Below, one piece after another: positions 31,744-39,168 of a DNA stretch of 39,168 nt. The notes under the pieces are model-generated. The model saw only the letters and a list, made by a program, of their open reading frames with translations, was not told the origin of the DNA and did not search any database. The stretch comes from Candidatus Saccharibacteria bacterium UBA6575 (GTDB lineage Bacteria; Patescibacteriota; Saccharimonadia; Saccharimonadales; Saccharimonadaceae): the NCBI GenBank assembly GCA_002434005.1, contig DJJF01000017.1, positions 10,108 through 49,275 on the forward strand, in the 5' to 3' direction. Position 1 is the stretch's first letter, and every line of letters starts with the position of its first letter. The position numbers were made by a program, and so were the translations under genes.

Positions 31744-32508
31744 ATGCAGTTTGTCGATACGCATTGCCACATTCACGAAAGCGCACTATTTGACGTAGCC
31801 ATGGTAGATGACGCGCTAAATGCCGCGACAGAAGCGGATGTTTCGAAGATAATCGGTGTTGGTACTAACATTAAAAGTTCGATCGAGGCCGTAGAACTAG
31901 CCGATCGGATTGCATTCTGTTATGCGATCGTTGGAGTTCACCCGCATGATTCCAAAGACGGCGTTGACTACATAGAGCAGATACTGAAGAAACATAGTAA
32001 AAAAGTTGTTGGTGTAGGAGAGATAGGCCTTGATTATTTTTATGCACATTCCCCAAAGCCTGCCCAATACAAAGCACTCGAGCAACAACTGGAGTGGGCT
32101 ACGGAGTATGACTTGCCGGTCTCATTTCATGTCCGCGACGCGTTCGATGATTTTTGGTCGATTTTTGCTAACTTTCCAGGCGTTAAAGGAGTGCTTCATA
32201 GCTTTACTGATAATGCGCAAAACTTGGAGCGAGGCCTTTCCGAGGGTCTATATATAGGGTTAAACGGTATTTCCACGTTCACAAAAGACGAAACTCAGCG
32301 CCAATTATTTGATTCGATACCTCTTGAACGAATACTTCTTGAAACCGACGCACCATTCTTGACACCTCCGCCGCACCGTGGTAAAGTAAACGAGCCAGCA
32401 TTCGTCAGGCATGTGGCCGAGTATCACGCTAAGAGGCGTGGGGTAGAGCTCGAACACCTTGCACGAGTCACATCTGCGAATGCATCTACATTGTTTTCCC
32501 TCTCTTAG
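31744..32508 (+). CDS. tatD: TatD-family metal-dependent DNase
   Basis: A 254-residue TIM-barrel hydrolase. Metal ligands are in DTHCHIHE (H7, H9), VGEIGLDY (Glu), PVSFHVRDA (His), GVLHSFTDN (His) and LLETDAPFL (Asp). TatD proteins act as 3'-5' exonucleases in repair and RNA turnover. The ATG at 31744 is preferred over a GTG at 31735 that adds only three residues. It is coupled to metG. Confidence 0.94.
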   Translation: MQFVDTHCHIHESALFDVAMVDDALNAATEADVSKIIGVGTNIKSSIEAVELADRIAFCYAIVGVHPHDSKDGVDYIEQILKKHSKKVVGVGEIGLDYFYAHSPKPAQYKALEQQLEWATEYDLPVSFHVRDAFDDFWSIFANFPGVKGVLHSFTDNAQNLERGLSEGLYIGLNGISTFTKDETQRQLFDSIPLERILLETDAPFLTPPPHRGKVNEPAFVRHVAEYHAKRRGVELEHLARVTSANASTLFSLS

Positions 32509-32577
32509 GAAAACACGTCTTCTAACATCAAAATAACTAACATATATTACTGTTGTCATGCATCAGGAGTTTTGACT

Positions 32578-32883
32578 GTGAGCGAACAACCGATTAATTC
32601 CATATCAAATCTCGATCAACGCCGTTATAAAGCAGACGGCTCATTGGAAATGGGCCCCGAAACGGATGTCGGCCTACATATGAATCAAGTTGTGCCTAAT
32701 TTTGATAAGCAGGCAGTTGAAGCTGGTCGTGAGATATTCGTAAAGTCGCCTGTCAAGTTTGAATCCTTGAGTGAGGTTGCGGTCAGAGGCATGAAACTTG
32801 CCAGCCTGAATGAGATACGCGTGCGTCATATGCGCCCCGAGGACACGCCATTCTTGCAAAATGAGGAAGACAAGGCAGCGTGA
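32578..32883 (+). CDS. Small hypothetical protein
   Basis: A 101-residue soluble protein, polar and charged, with no signal peptide or known motif. The GTG start is chosen because AGGAG (32565-32569) lies 8 nt upstream; a TTG at 32572 is too close to it. It overlaps the next gene by 4 nt (GTGA), so both belong to one unit. Composition matches the neighbours. Function unknown. Confidence 0.72.
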   Translation: MSEQPINSISNLDQRRYKADGSLEMGPETDVGLHMNQVVPNFDKQAVEAGREIFVKSPVKFESLSEVAVRGMKLASLNEIRVRHMRPEDTPFLQNEEDKAA

Positions 32884-33314
32884 GCGTATTTCATAAAGCC
32901 CTGACACTCTTAATCGGCGATACGAACGAAGTATCGTACTTAAAGGTTCCAAAAAATCGAAAACCCCTAAAGCAAATGAGTGAACGTAAGCTTATTCAGC
33001 TTGAAAGTGCGATCGGACGTGAGCTATTTGGATCAGTCCCTAAAGGTCACCAGCGTGAATTCTTTTGTCTCGACGAAAAAACTTGTATCTGGTTTGAGTC
33101 ATATAAAGATAAAGATGGAAAAATGGTCGAGTCAACGACACGTTACGAGATCCAGGGTGATAGAATTCTAAAGATCCAAGGCGGTGCAAGGTACAGCTAT
33201 CTAGACGGCGCCGAGCTAACGAACTTACTACTCGCCATAGACTTATATTACGAGCGTGTCATGCGAAGTGTTTATCGACACGATCCTGCAACCGGCCAAC
33301 CACTCGCGAACTGA
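32880..33314 (+). CDS. Hypothetical protein, likely soluble alpha/beta
   Basis: 144 residues, not recognised. It begins MSVFHKALTLLIGDTNEV; the core has alternating strands (REFFCLDEKTCIWFESYKD, STTRYEIQGDRILKIQGG) and ends in a helix LTNLLLAIDLYYERVMRSVY. No membrane segment or signal peptide. It shares a 4-nt overlap with the upstream gene and lies just before the cysteine desulfurase. Function unknown. Confidence 0.78.
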   Translation: MSVFHKALTLLIGDTNEVSYLKVPKNRKPLKQMSERKLIQLESAIGRELFGSVPKGHQREFFCLDEKTCIWFESYKDKDGKMVESTTRYEIQGDRILKIQGGARYSYLDGAELTNLLLAIDLYYERVMRSVYRHDPATGQPLAN

Positions 33315-33330
33315 TATACTTTAAAGAGTA

Positions 33331-34488
33331 ATGACCGAGAAAATCTTCTACTTCGACCATGCCGCGGCGACTCCTGTCGATGAGCGCGTTCAAACGGCTA
33401 TGAAGCCGTATTTTTCAGTAGATTTTTTCAATCCTTCTAGTCCCTATGCGCCTGCGGTAAAAGTACGTCGAGACTATGAGTTAGCTAAGTCAAAACTAGC
33501 ATCGACATTCGGGGCGAAGGGCGACGAGGTTATTATTACGGCTGGTGCGACAGAATCGATTAATCTCGCATTTAGTTCGGTAAATGGCCATATCGTTACG
33601 TCGGCTATGGAACATGATGCCGTGTTGGCTGCGGCAAAGCTGCATGATCATTCGATTGTTAGACCAACGGAAAATGGACTTGTATCTACGCAGTCTATTC
33701 AAGACGCGATACGGCCAGAGACTGAGATTGTAAGCGTGCAGCTAGCTAACAACGAAATAGGCACAGTTCAGCCAATACGAGATATCGCGACGATTGTGGA
33801 AACGGAGCGCACTCGACGCCGGAATTCAGGCGACAAGCGCCCGATTTATCTTCACTGCGATGCCTCGCAGGGATTTGGGCAAGTAGATGTTAATGTTGCA
33901 CGTTTGGGCGTCGATATGCTTACGTTGAACTCAGGAAAAATGTACGGCCCTAAGCAGGTGGGTTTACTGTGGGCGAAACCGAGCGTTAGGCTCGAGGCTC
34001 AGATAGTTGGCGGTGGCCAAGAAAGAGGCTTACGAAGTGGAACAGAAAACGTTCCTGGCGTGATTGGATTCTCGTTGGCCGCACAGATTGCTCATGATCA
34101 TCGCAAGTCCGAGGCCGAGCGACTTACTGCATTACGAAATACGCTTCAAGAAATGCTAACTGAATCAGTCGAGGATTTAGTGGTAACTGGGCACCCAAAG
34201 CGAAGACTTCCCGGATCACTCCATGTTTCCATACCCGGCCTTGACGGAGAAAGATTAATATTTGCACTCGAAGCCAGGGGTGTCCTCGTTGCAACTGGTA
34301 GTGCTTGTGCGGCAAACAAGGGCACGCGCTCACACGTACTATCGGCACTCAATATTTCTGATGAAGTTGCCGATGGGAGCCTTAGAATTACACTTGGACG
34401 GCTAACAGATGAACGCAGTATTCAAGAAGGCGGTAAGATCATTGTTGAAGAGATTCTGCGTGAGCGCGCAAGGGTAAGTCATGCGTAA
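33331..34488 (+). CDS. Cysteine desulfurase (NifS/IscS family)
   Basis: A PLP enzyme that moves sulfur from cysteine to a protein persulfide. 385 residues with YFDHAAATPVDERV, NPSSPYAP, ITAGATESINLA, HCDASQGFGQVDV, the PLP lysine in NSGKMYGPK (K203; the usual His-Lys pair reads Gly-Lys), GGGQERGLRSGTENV, and the catalytic loop Cys in TGSACAANKG (C326). TGA-TATACT lies 10 nt before the ATG. The gene for MnmA is two genes downstream with overlaps throughout, so its main client is probably tRNA thiolation, as YrvO-MnmA in Bacillus. No iron-sulfur scaffold gene is nearby. Confidence 0.93.
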   Translation: MTEKIFYFDHAAATPVDERVQTAMKPYFSVDFFNPSSPYAPAVKVRRDYELAKSKLASTFGAKGDEVIITAGATESINLAFSSVNGHIVTSAMEHDAVLAAAKLHDHSIVRPTENGLVSTQSIQDAIRPETEIVSVQLANNEIGTVQPIRDIATIVETERTRRRNSGDKRPIYLHCDASQGFGQVDVNVARLGVDMLTLNSGKMYGPKQVGLLWAKPSVRLEAQIVGGGQERGLRSGTENVPGVIGFSLAAQIAHDHRKSEAERLTALRNTLQEMLTESVEDLVVTGHPKRRLPGSLHVSIPGLDGERLIFALEARGVLVATGSACAANKGTRSHVLSALNISDEVADGSLRITLGRLTDERSIQEGGKIIVEEILRERARVSHA

Positions 34489-35092
34489 TTTTCTACTCGT
34501 ATTAGTTGGCCTGGTTATAGTATTCATTACCGTACTCAGCGTATATCTTACACCAGACGATTTACGCGGATGTAATGGTGTTTCCCGGGTTAATGATTGC
34601 CAGCCAGCTGATGCAATTGTGGCGATAAGTGGTGGTAATACGTCTGCACGCGCTGCTGAGGCTATACGGCTTTATAAAGAGGGCTGGTCGGACACATTAA
34701 TATTTTCTGGTGCCGCAGCCGACACAAGTGGGCCCAGTAATGCCGAAGTGATGCGTCGCCAAGCTATTGAAGCCGGAGTCCCTGATACTGATATAGAAGT
34801 TGAAGCATTATCTCAAACGACTAAACAAAACGCCGAGCGCGTGAAAGAGTTGCTCGTCCAGGCTGGTGGCGGTGGAGCAAAACGAGTGATCCTAGTCACA
34901 TCTCCGTATCATCAACGTCGTGCCAGTCTAGAGTTTCGCGTGCTGGCAGGCAACGGCATAACTATTGTCAATCGTCCTATTCCGAAAGATCCCGATTGGT
35001 CAGTTGTGTGGTGGGCCACGCCGCGTGGCTGGTGGCTCGCGATTGGAGAGCTTGTGAAGATCATTGCATTCTATGCGGGCGAGAGCCGATGA
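34481..35092 (+). CDS. DUF218 (YdcF/ElyC-like) membrane-anchored protein
   Basis: 203 residues with an N-terminal anchor (about 3-22) and a DUF218 domain: DAIVAISGGNTSARAAEAIRLY, TLIFSGAA, EALSQTTKQNAERV and VILVTSPYHQRRASLEF. Family members such as ElyC and SanA affect envelope integrity; the reaction is not settled. It overlaps the genes on both sides (8 and 4 nt), so it is co-translated with the sulfur-transfer pair although its role seems unrelated. Confidence 0.88.
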   Translation: MRNFLLVLVGLVIVFITVLSVYLTPDDLRGCNGVSRVNDCQPADAIVAISGGNTSARAAEAIRLYKEGWSDTLIFSGAAADTSGPSNAEVMRRQAIEAGVPDTDIEVEALSQTTKQNAERVKELLVQAGGGGAKRVILVTSPYHQRRASLEFRVLAGNGITIVNRPIPKDPDWSVVWWATPRGWWLAIGELVKIIAFYAGESR

Positions 35093-36117
35093 CAAAAGTA
35101 TATGTTGGTATGAGCGGCGGCGTTGATTCGAGTTTAACGGCTGCACTGTTGGTCGAAGCTGGATACGATGTGACAGGTGTATACATGAAGAATTGGACTC
35201 AGGATATGCCAGGTATGCGGTGTCCGTGGGCAGATGACCTCGCAGATGCAAAGCGGGTTGCTGTGCATTTAGGCATTGACTTCAAAGTATTCGATTTTGA
35301 AAACCAATATCGCGATAAAGTTGTCGATTACATGATCGATGAATATAAAAAAGGGCGAACGCCGAATCCAGACATCATGTGCAATCAGGAAATAAAGTTC
35401 AAGTTATTTCTCGAAACCGCACTCGAAGACGGTGCTGATTTAGTAGCGACTGGCCATTATGCCAAAACAGAAAACGGTCGGCTACTTTTGGCTGAAGATA
35501 CGAACAAAGATCAAACATATTTTCTATATCGAGTCGAAAAGTCTGCGCTCGAGAAAACACTGTTTCCACTCGGCGGATTTACAAAGCCGACCGTACGTAA
35601 AATGGCTGAGGAACGTGGGCTTACAACGGCAGCCAAAAAGGATTCGGTTGGAATTTGTTTTGTTGGCCAAATTGGTATGCGGGAATTTCTGAGTCAGTAT
35701 GTCGAGACCGAACCGGGTGATATTATCGATGCTAAGAACGGTCAGACTTTAGGCAGGCATGACGGGGCAATATTCTATACACTTGGTCAGCGTCATGGAC
35801 TCGAAATCGGCGGAGGATTACCATATTACGTAGTTGGTAAGGATATGGAAGCAAACCAAGTTTTTGTTTCGACTGACCTAAACGACGAAAACCTTTGGAA
35901 ACAGACTGTGCCACTTGAGGATATCCATTGGATCGATGGCAGAGCCCGTACTGGTGAAATGCGAGTGCGAGTTCGTCACCGAGCACAGTTAGTCGTGTGT
36001 CGAATTCAGGACAATACGATACTATTCGAGCAACCTCAGCGGGCTGTGACACCCGGCCAATCTGCGGTTTTATATCTAGACAATGAATGTGTTGGTGGGG
36101 GCGTGGTCGGCGCGTAG
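35089..36117 (+). CDS. mnmA: tRNA-specific 2-thiouridylase
   Basis: Thiolates U34 of tRNAs for Lys, Glu and Gln. 342 residues. The PP-loop GMSGGVDSS (7-15) binds ATP; catalytic Cys residues are in MCNQEIKF (C98) and VGICFVG (C190); TGHYA and KDQTYFLYRV are diagnostic. The start MTKVYVG overlaps the DUF218 stop by 4 nt (ATGA). The cysteine desulfurase upstream is the likely sulfur donor. tRNA-Glu (UUC) in this window is a natural substrate. Confidence 0.96.
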   Translation: MTKVYVGMSGGVDSSLTAALLVEAGYDVTGVYMKNWTQDMPGMRCPWADDLADAKRVAVHLGIDFKVFDFENQYRDKVVDYMIDEYKKGRTPNPDIMCNQEIKFKLFLETALEDGADLVATGHYAKTENGRLLLAEDTNKDQTYFLYRVEKSALEKTLFPLGGFTKPTVRKMAEERGLTTAAKKDSVGICFVGQIGMREFLSQYVETEPGDIIDAKNGQTLGRHDGAIFYTLGQRHGLEIGGGLPYYVVGKDMEANQVFVSTDLNDENLWKQTVPLEDIHWIDGRARTGEMRVRVRHRAQLVVCRIQDNTILFEQPQRAVTPGQSAVLYLDNECVGGGVVGA

Positions 36118-36120
36118 GCG

Positions 36121-36126
36121 TATACT
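36121..36126 (+). promoter_or_regulatory. Leaderless -10 box of the propeller gene
   Basis: TATACT ends 6 nt before the ATG at 36133; no ribosome-binding site is seen. Confidence 0.6.
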
Positions 36127-36132
36127 GTAGGT

Positions 36133-37272
36133 ATGAAGCGATTAGCGATTATCATCTCGTCCGTGATTCTCGTACTGGCTGCTGGCGTACTAACCTACAC
36201 GATATTAAGACAACTTGATACAAATGTTGCTGTTCCTAGTCGGGACCAGGCAAGTAGCACGCCTGCATTACACGCTACGGAGGTCATAACTGGACTTGAT
36301 CACCCATGGGATGTCGACTTCTTGCCAGATGAAACAATGATATTCACGGAGCGAACTGGCGACGTATCCCTGCTCCGTGCAGGCAAAAAAGACGTCCTCG
36401 AATCCATAAGCGATGTAGACGCAACTGGTGAGGGTGGGCTAATGGGTCTAGCTATTGACCCGGAGTTCTCAACGAACCGTTCCATGTACGTATGCCTGAA
36501 CAGCACCAAGGGTGATATTCGGGTACGAAGACTGGAGATCAACGAAGACTTGAATGAAATAGCGAGCAGCACAGATATCGTCACAGGACTCCCCGCGGCA
36601 AGCTCTGGTCGACATTCCGGATGTCAGCTGGCCTTTGGGCCTGATAAAAATCTTTGGGTCGGTACAGGCGATTCTGCTGACGAATCGGTGGCCCAGGATG
36701 CACGCAGTTTAGGCGGAAAAATCCTGCGAGTAGATCGTGACGGCAAAGCGATTGAAGGAAACCCCGACAGTGCTGACAAACGAGTATATTCATACGGGCA
36801 TCGCAATATTCAGGCACTTGCATTCTATACCAATCTGCAAAACGAATCGTATGGGATAAGCGTTGAACATGGTACGGATAGGGATGACGAAATAAATGAA
36901 CTTAAGCCCGGCAATTTTGGCTGGCAAGCGGGAGATAATTACGATGAATCGGCGAGCATGACAGACCTGAAGCGATTCCCTGATGCTGTACCGAGTATAT
37001 GGAGCTCTGGTAGTCCCACGATCGCACCGTCTGGAGCAGCGTTCCTTATGGGCGAATCATGGGGGCGGCTAAAGGGATGGCTCGCAGTTTCAGTACTCAA
37101 AGATCAAAAGCTACTGTTACTTAATATAAAGAATGGTTCGGTTAGCGGAGAACGTACGTACTTCAAGAATGAGTATGGCCGCTTACGCGCAGCGACCTTG
37201 GGACCGAACGAAACACTCTACATCACGACTGACAACGGTAACGATGCAATTCTTAAAGTGGCGGCAAATTAG
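36133..37272 (+). CDS. Glucose/sorbosone dehydrogenase-like beta-propeller, membrane-anchored
   Basis: 379 residues. An N-terminal hydrophobic helix (5-26) anchors or exports the protein. The rest matches the soluble aldose dehydrogenase (GSDH, YliI-like) six-blade propeller: VITGLDHPWDVDFLPD, EGGLMGLAIDPEFS, RHSGCQLAFGPDKNLWVGTGD, GGKILRVDRDG, SYGHRNIQALAF, EHGTDRDDEINELKPG-NFGW and ATLGPNETLYITTDNGN. Relatives use PQQ to oxidise sugars outside the cytoplasm. No PQQ synthesis genes are in view, so the cofactor source and even activity are open. Confidence 0.88.
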   Translation: MKRLAIIISSVILVLAAGVLTYTILRQLDTNVAVPSRDQASSTPALHATEVITGLDHPWDVDFLPDETMIFTERTGDVSLLRAGKKDVLESISDVDATGEGGLMGLAIDPEFSTNRSMYVCLNSTKGDIRVRRLEINEDLNEIASSTDIVTGLPAASSGRHSGCQLAFGPDKNLWVGTGDSADESVAQDARSLGGKILRVDRDGKAIEGNPDSADKRVYSYGHRNIQALAFYTNLQNESYGISVEHGTDRDDEINELKPGNFGWQAGDNYDESASMTDLKRFPDAVPSIWSSGSPTIAPSGAAFLMGESWGRLKGWLAVSVLKDQKLLLLNIKNGSVSGERTYFKNEYGRLRAATLGPNETLYITTDNGNDAILKVAAN

Positions 37273-37639
37273 ACACGTCTTGAGGTAGCGCAGATCCGCC
37301 AAGTCGTTCGCGGTAATGTCTAGTCCATGCTTCTGTTTGATCTTCTCGGTTGCGAGAAGTGTATTTTACAGCTGATTCTGAGTATATCGGAAGCCACGGA
37401 TCAATTACCTCAGGTGCGCCGATCGTCACTACAATACAAGACCATATTTGACCGCATGAATCTGAAGTGCAGCTTTTCGGTCGCTCGCTTATGTCTATCG
37501 CTTGCGAGCAGTTACCACATGTAGCTTTCACAAAACTTTTGCACATTAGACATTCTCGAGGACTGATCGTCAGCCTTTCGCCGACACCAGATGTCTCGCC
37601 AGAACCGATGAACTCTGTAGCGTGATCAGCGTATCCCAT
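37253..37639 (-). CDS. Small Cys-rich protein, possible zinc-binding
   Basis: A 128-residue protein with cysteines arranged like a zinc ribbon: CLMC, then ATCGNC about 8 residues later, then SCTSDSCGQIWSC. The second half is polar with no clear motif. It overlaps the end of the propeller gene by 20 nt and is divergent from alaS. The 3' overlap and lack of a known family lower certainty, but no other gene fills this gap and the Cys spacing is unlikely by chance. Confidence 0.55.
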   Translation of the reverse strand: MGYADHATEFIGSGETSGVGERLTISPRECLMCKSFVKATCGNCSQAIDISERPKSCTSDSCGQIWSCIVVTIGAPEVIDPWLPIYSESAVKYTSRNREDQTEAWTRHYRERLGGSALPQDVSNLPPL

Positions 37640-37683
37640 AATCTAGTAATAGTAAATAAAATCGATACAAATGCAAATAGTGG

Positions 37684-37689
37684 TAAAAT
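37684..37689 (+). promoter_or_regulatory. Leaderless extended -10 box of alaS
   Basis: TGG-TAAAAT ends 7 nt before the ATG at 37697. Confidence 0.58.
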
Positions 37690-37696
37690 AACAGAG

Positions 37697-39168
37697 ATGA
37701 ATGCCCAAGAAATCCGCAATGCTTACTTAGAGTTTTTTAAAGATCGCTCACATGCGGTTATCCCACGTGCGCCGCTAGTTCTAAAAGATGATCCAACAAC
37801 GTTGTTTACAGGAAGTGGCATGCAGCCTATTATCCCGTATTTACTTGGACAACCACACACTGAAGGTAATCGACTAGTCGATAGCCAAACATGTCTTCGC
37901 GCTCAGGATATCGACGACATCGGCGACAATCGTCACACGACGTTCTTTGAGATGCTGGGGAACTGGAGTTTGGGTGACTACTTTAAAGAGCAGCAAATTG
38001 AGTGGATGTTTGAGTTCCTTAGCGATGTGGTCAAACTCGATATGAATCGAATTTATGTAACTTGCTACAGTGGTGCGCCGGAATTTGGTATCGAAAAAGA
38101 TATCGAAGCTGCGAGCGTGTGGGCGAAACTGTTCGAGGCTAAAGGGCTTAGTACTGGCCAAGCAGATATCGGTAGTGAAGAGGCTGGCTACGAACGAGGC
38201 ATGCAAGAAGGTGAGCGTATCTTCTACTACGACGGGAGTAAGAACTGGTGGAGTCGAAATGGGAACGAAGCTAACACGCCGATTGGCGATCCGTGTGGGC
38301 CTGATAGCGAGATGTTCTATGAATTTGATATTCCGCATAACCCGGAATTTGGCGAACATTGTCACCCGAACTGCGACTGTGGCCGATTCATGGAAATTGG
38401 AAATAACGTGTTCATGGCATACAAAAAAGTTGGTGACGGCAAATTTGAAAAACTCGAAAAGCCAAATGTCGACCATGGTTCTGGTTTAGAACGCATTGCT
38501 GCTGCCAAACTGAATGACCCAGATGTATTCAAGATAAGCCTTATGTGGCCAATCATCGAAAAGCTAGAACAGCTGAGCGGCAAGAAATACGAGTCTCACA
38601 CCAACGCAATGCGCGTCATCGCAGATCATTTACGGGCAGCTACCTTCTTAGCGGTTGACGGCTGTGTACCGAGCAACAAAGAACAGGGTTACGTGATGCG
38701 TCGATTACTTCGCCGTGCAATACGTTTCGCGTTCGAGCTGGGTGTCGAGCAGAACTTCTTCGAGCAAATTGTACCAGTCGTCGCTGACTTGTATCATGGG
38801 GATTTTTCGGAAGTCGCCGAGAAACGCGAAGAAATCATCGCAATACTTATGAAGGAAGAAAAGGTATTTCGCCAGACGCTGAGGAAGGGATTGAAGGAGC
38901 TACAGAAATTCTCTGAAGCCGGTATCGATGGAGCAGGTCTATTTACTTTGTACGACACATACGGATTTCCTGTAGAGTTATCGACAGAAGAGGCATTCAA
39001 GCAAGGATATGAACTTCCGGCAGATTGGCGCGAGCAGTTTGATGCAAAGATGAGAGAGCAGCGTGAACGTTCGCAAACCGCAGCCAAGGGTACATTCAAG
39101 GGCGGTCTGGGTGGCCAAACCTTACAGCACAAGAAATATCACACCGCGACACACCTCATGTACCAAGC
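37697..39168 (+). CDS. alaS: Alanyl-tRNA synthetase, N-terminal part (runs off the window)
   Basis: 490 codons are visible, open to the window edge. The class II catalytic domain shows FTGSGMQPIIPYLLG, TCLRAQDIDDIGDNRHTTFFEMLGN-type motif 2, GDPCGPDSEMFYEF (usual GPCGPCSE, second Cys replaced by Asp) and VDHGSGLERIAA. The tRNA-recognition domain follows (DHLRAATFLAVDG, GYVMRRLLRRAIRFAFE). The editing-site HTATHL motif starts at residue 482, against about 564 in E. coli, after the short linker GTFKGGLGGQT; the beta-barrel segment with the AEGGGQ motif that normally precedes it is absent. The rest cannot be seen. Confidence 0.95.
   Translation, partial: MNAQEIRNAYLEFFKDRSHAVIPRAPLVLKDDPTTLFTGSGMQPIIPYLLGQPHTEGNRLVDSQTCLRAQDIDDIGDNRHTTFFEMLGNWSLGDYFKEQQIEWMFEFLSDVVKLDMNRIYVTCYSGAPEFGIEKDIEAASVWAKLFEAKGLSTGQADIGSEEAGYERGMQEGERIFYYDGSKNWWSRNGNEANTPIGDPCGPDSEMFYEFDIPHNPEFGEHCHPNCDCGRFMEIGNNVFMAYKKVGDGKFEKLEKPNVDHGSGLERIAAAKLNDPDVFKISLMWPIIEKLEQLSGKKYESHTNAMRVIADHLRAATFLAVDGCVPSNKEQGYVMRRLLRRAIRFAFELGVEQNFFEQIVPVVADLYHGDFSEVAEKREEIIAILMKEEKVFRQTLRKGLKELQKFSEAGIDGAGLFTLYDTYGFPVELSTEEAFKQGYELPADWREQFDAKMREQRERSQTAAKGTFKGGLGGQTLQHKKYHTATHLMYQ

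Overview
The window reads as a chromosomal segment of a Saccharibacteria (TM7)-like Patescibacteria genome. This is inferred from gene content, because there is no rRNA here to confirm it. The signs are a MurA fused to a Cro/C1-type helix-turn-helix domain, LPxTG-type surface proteins with type IV prepilins, a short AlaRS, and an RpfB-RsmA-MetG-TatD neighbourhood of the kind known from Actinobacteria. TGA works as a stop (for example at 9534, 18641 and 35092), so there is no UGA recoding as in Gracilibacteria/SR1.

Layout. 1-6500: the 5' half of a tRNA, HTH-murA, glyA, then a leftward cluster of murB and four type IV prepilin genes. 6550-10900: tRNA-Arg, a large unknown membrane protein, tRNA-Lys carrying an att-like insertion of about 570 bp, a DUF1801 gene with an ATP-grasp gene, and a DUF5684-like membrane protein. 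10940-13710: folD, a receiver-only response regulator divergent from a GAF histidine kinase, and a small membrane protein. 13800-19770: an exported-protein island, all leftward. It holds an LPQTG protein with four cysteine-bracketed repeats, a very GC-rich secreted protein, an MPKTG protein, tRNA-Glu (rightward) and a very GC-rich trypsin-like protease with a C-terminal membrane anchor. 19890-27550: a GH5 beta-1,3-glucanase-like enzyme, the lower-glycolysis set pyk-pgk-tpiA, a disordered tail-anchored protein and a UvrD/PcrA helicase. 27640-36120: rpfB-rsmA-pgeF-metG-tatD, two small unknown genes, a cysteine desulfurase, a DUF218 protein and mnmA. 36130-39168: a Gdh/sorbosone-dehydrogenase-like beta-propeller, a Cys-rich small protein and the start of alaS, which runs off the window.

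How it fits together. Peptidoglycan work (murA, murB, RpfB), surface attachment (pilins, LPxTG proteins), ATP supply from the lower glycolytic steps, and tRNA maturation and charging (cysteine desulfurase with MnmA, MetG, AlaS) are the main themes. The most striking signals are: (i) two GC-rich exported-protein genes with sharp compositional edges and their own strong hairpins, probably acquired from a high-GC (actinobacterial, perhaps host) donor, one of them bracketed by a 17-bp perfect inverted repeat; (ii) a small element that entered the tRNA-Lys 3' end and separated the tRNA from its original terminator; (iii) a recurring promoter layout in which the -10 box lies 6-7 nt from the start codon, implying widespread leaderless mRNAs.
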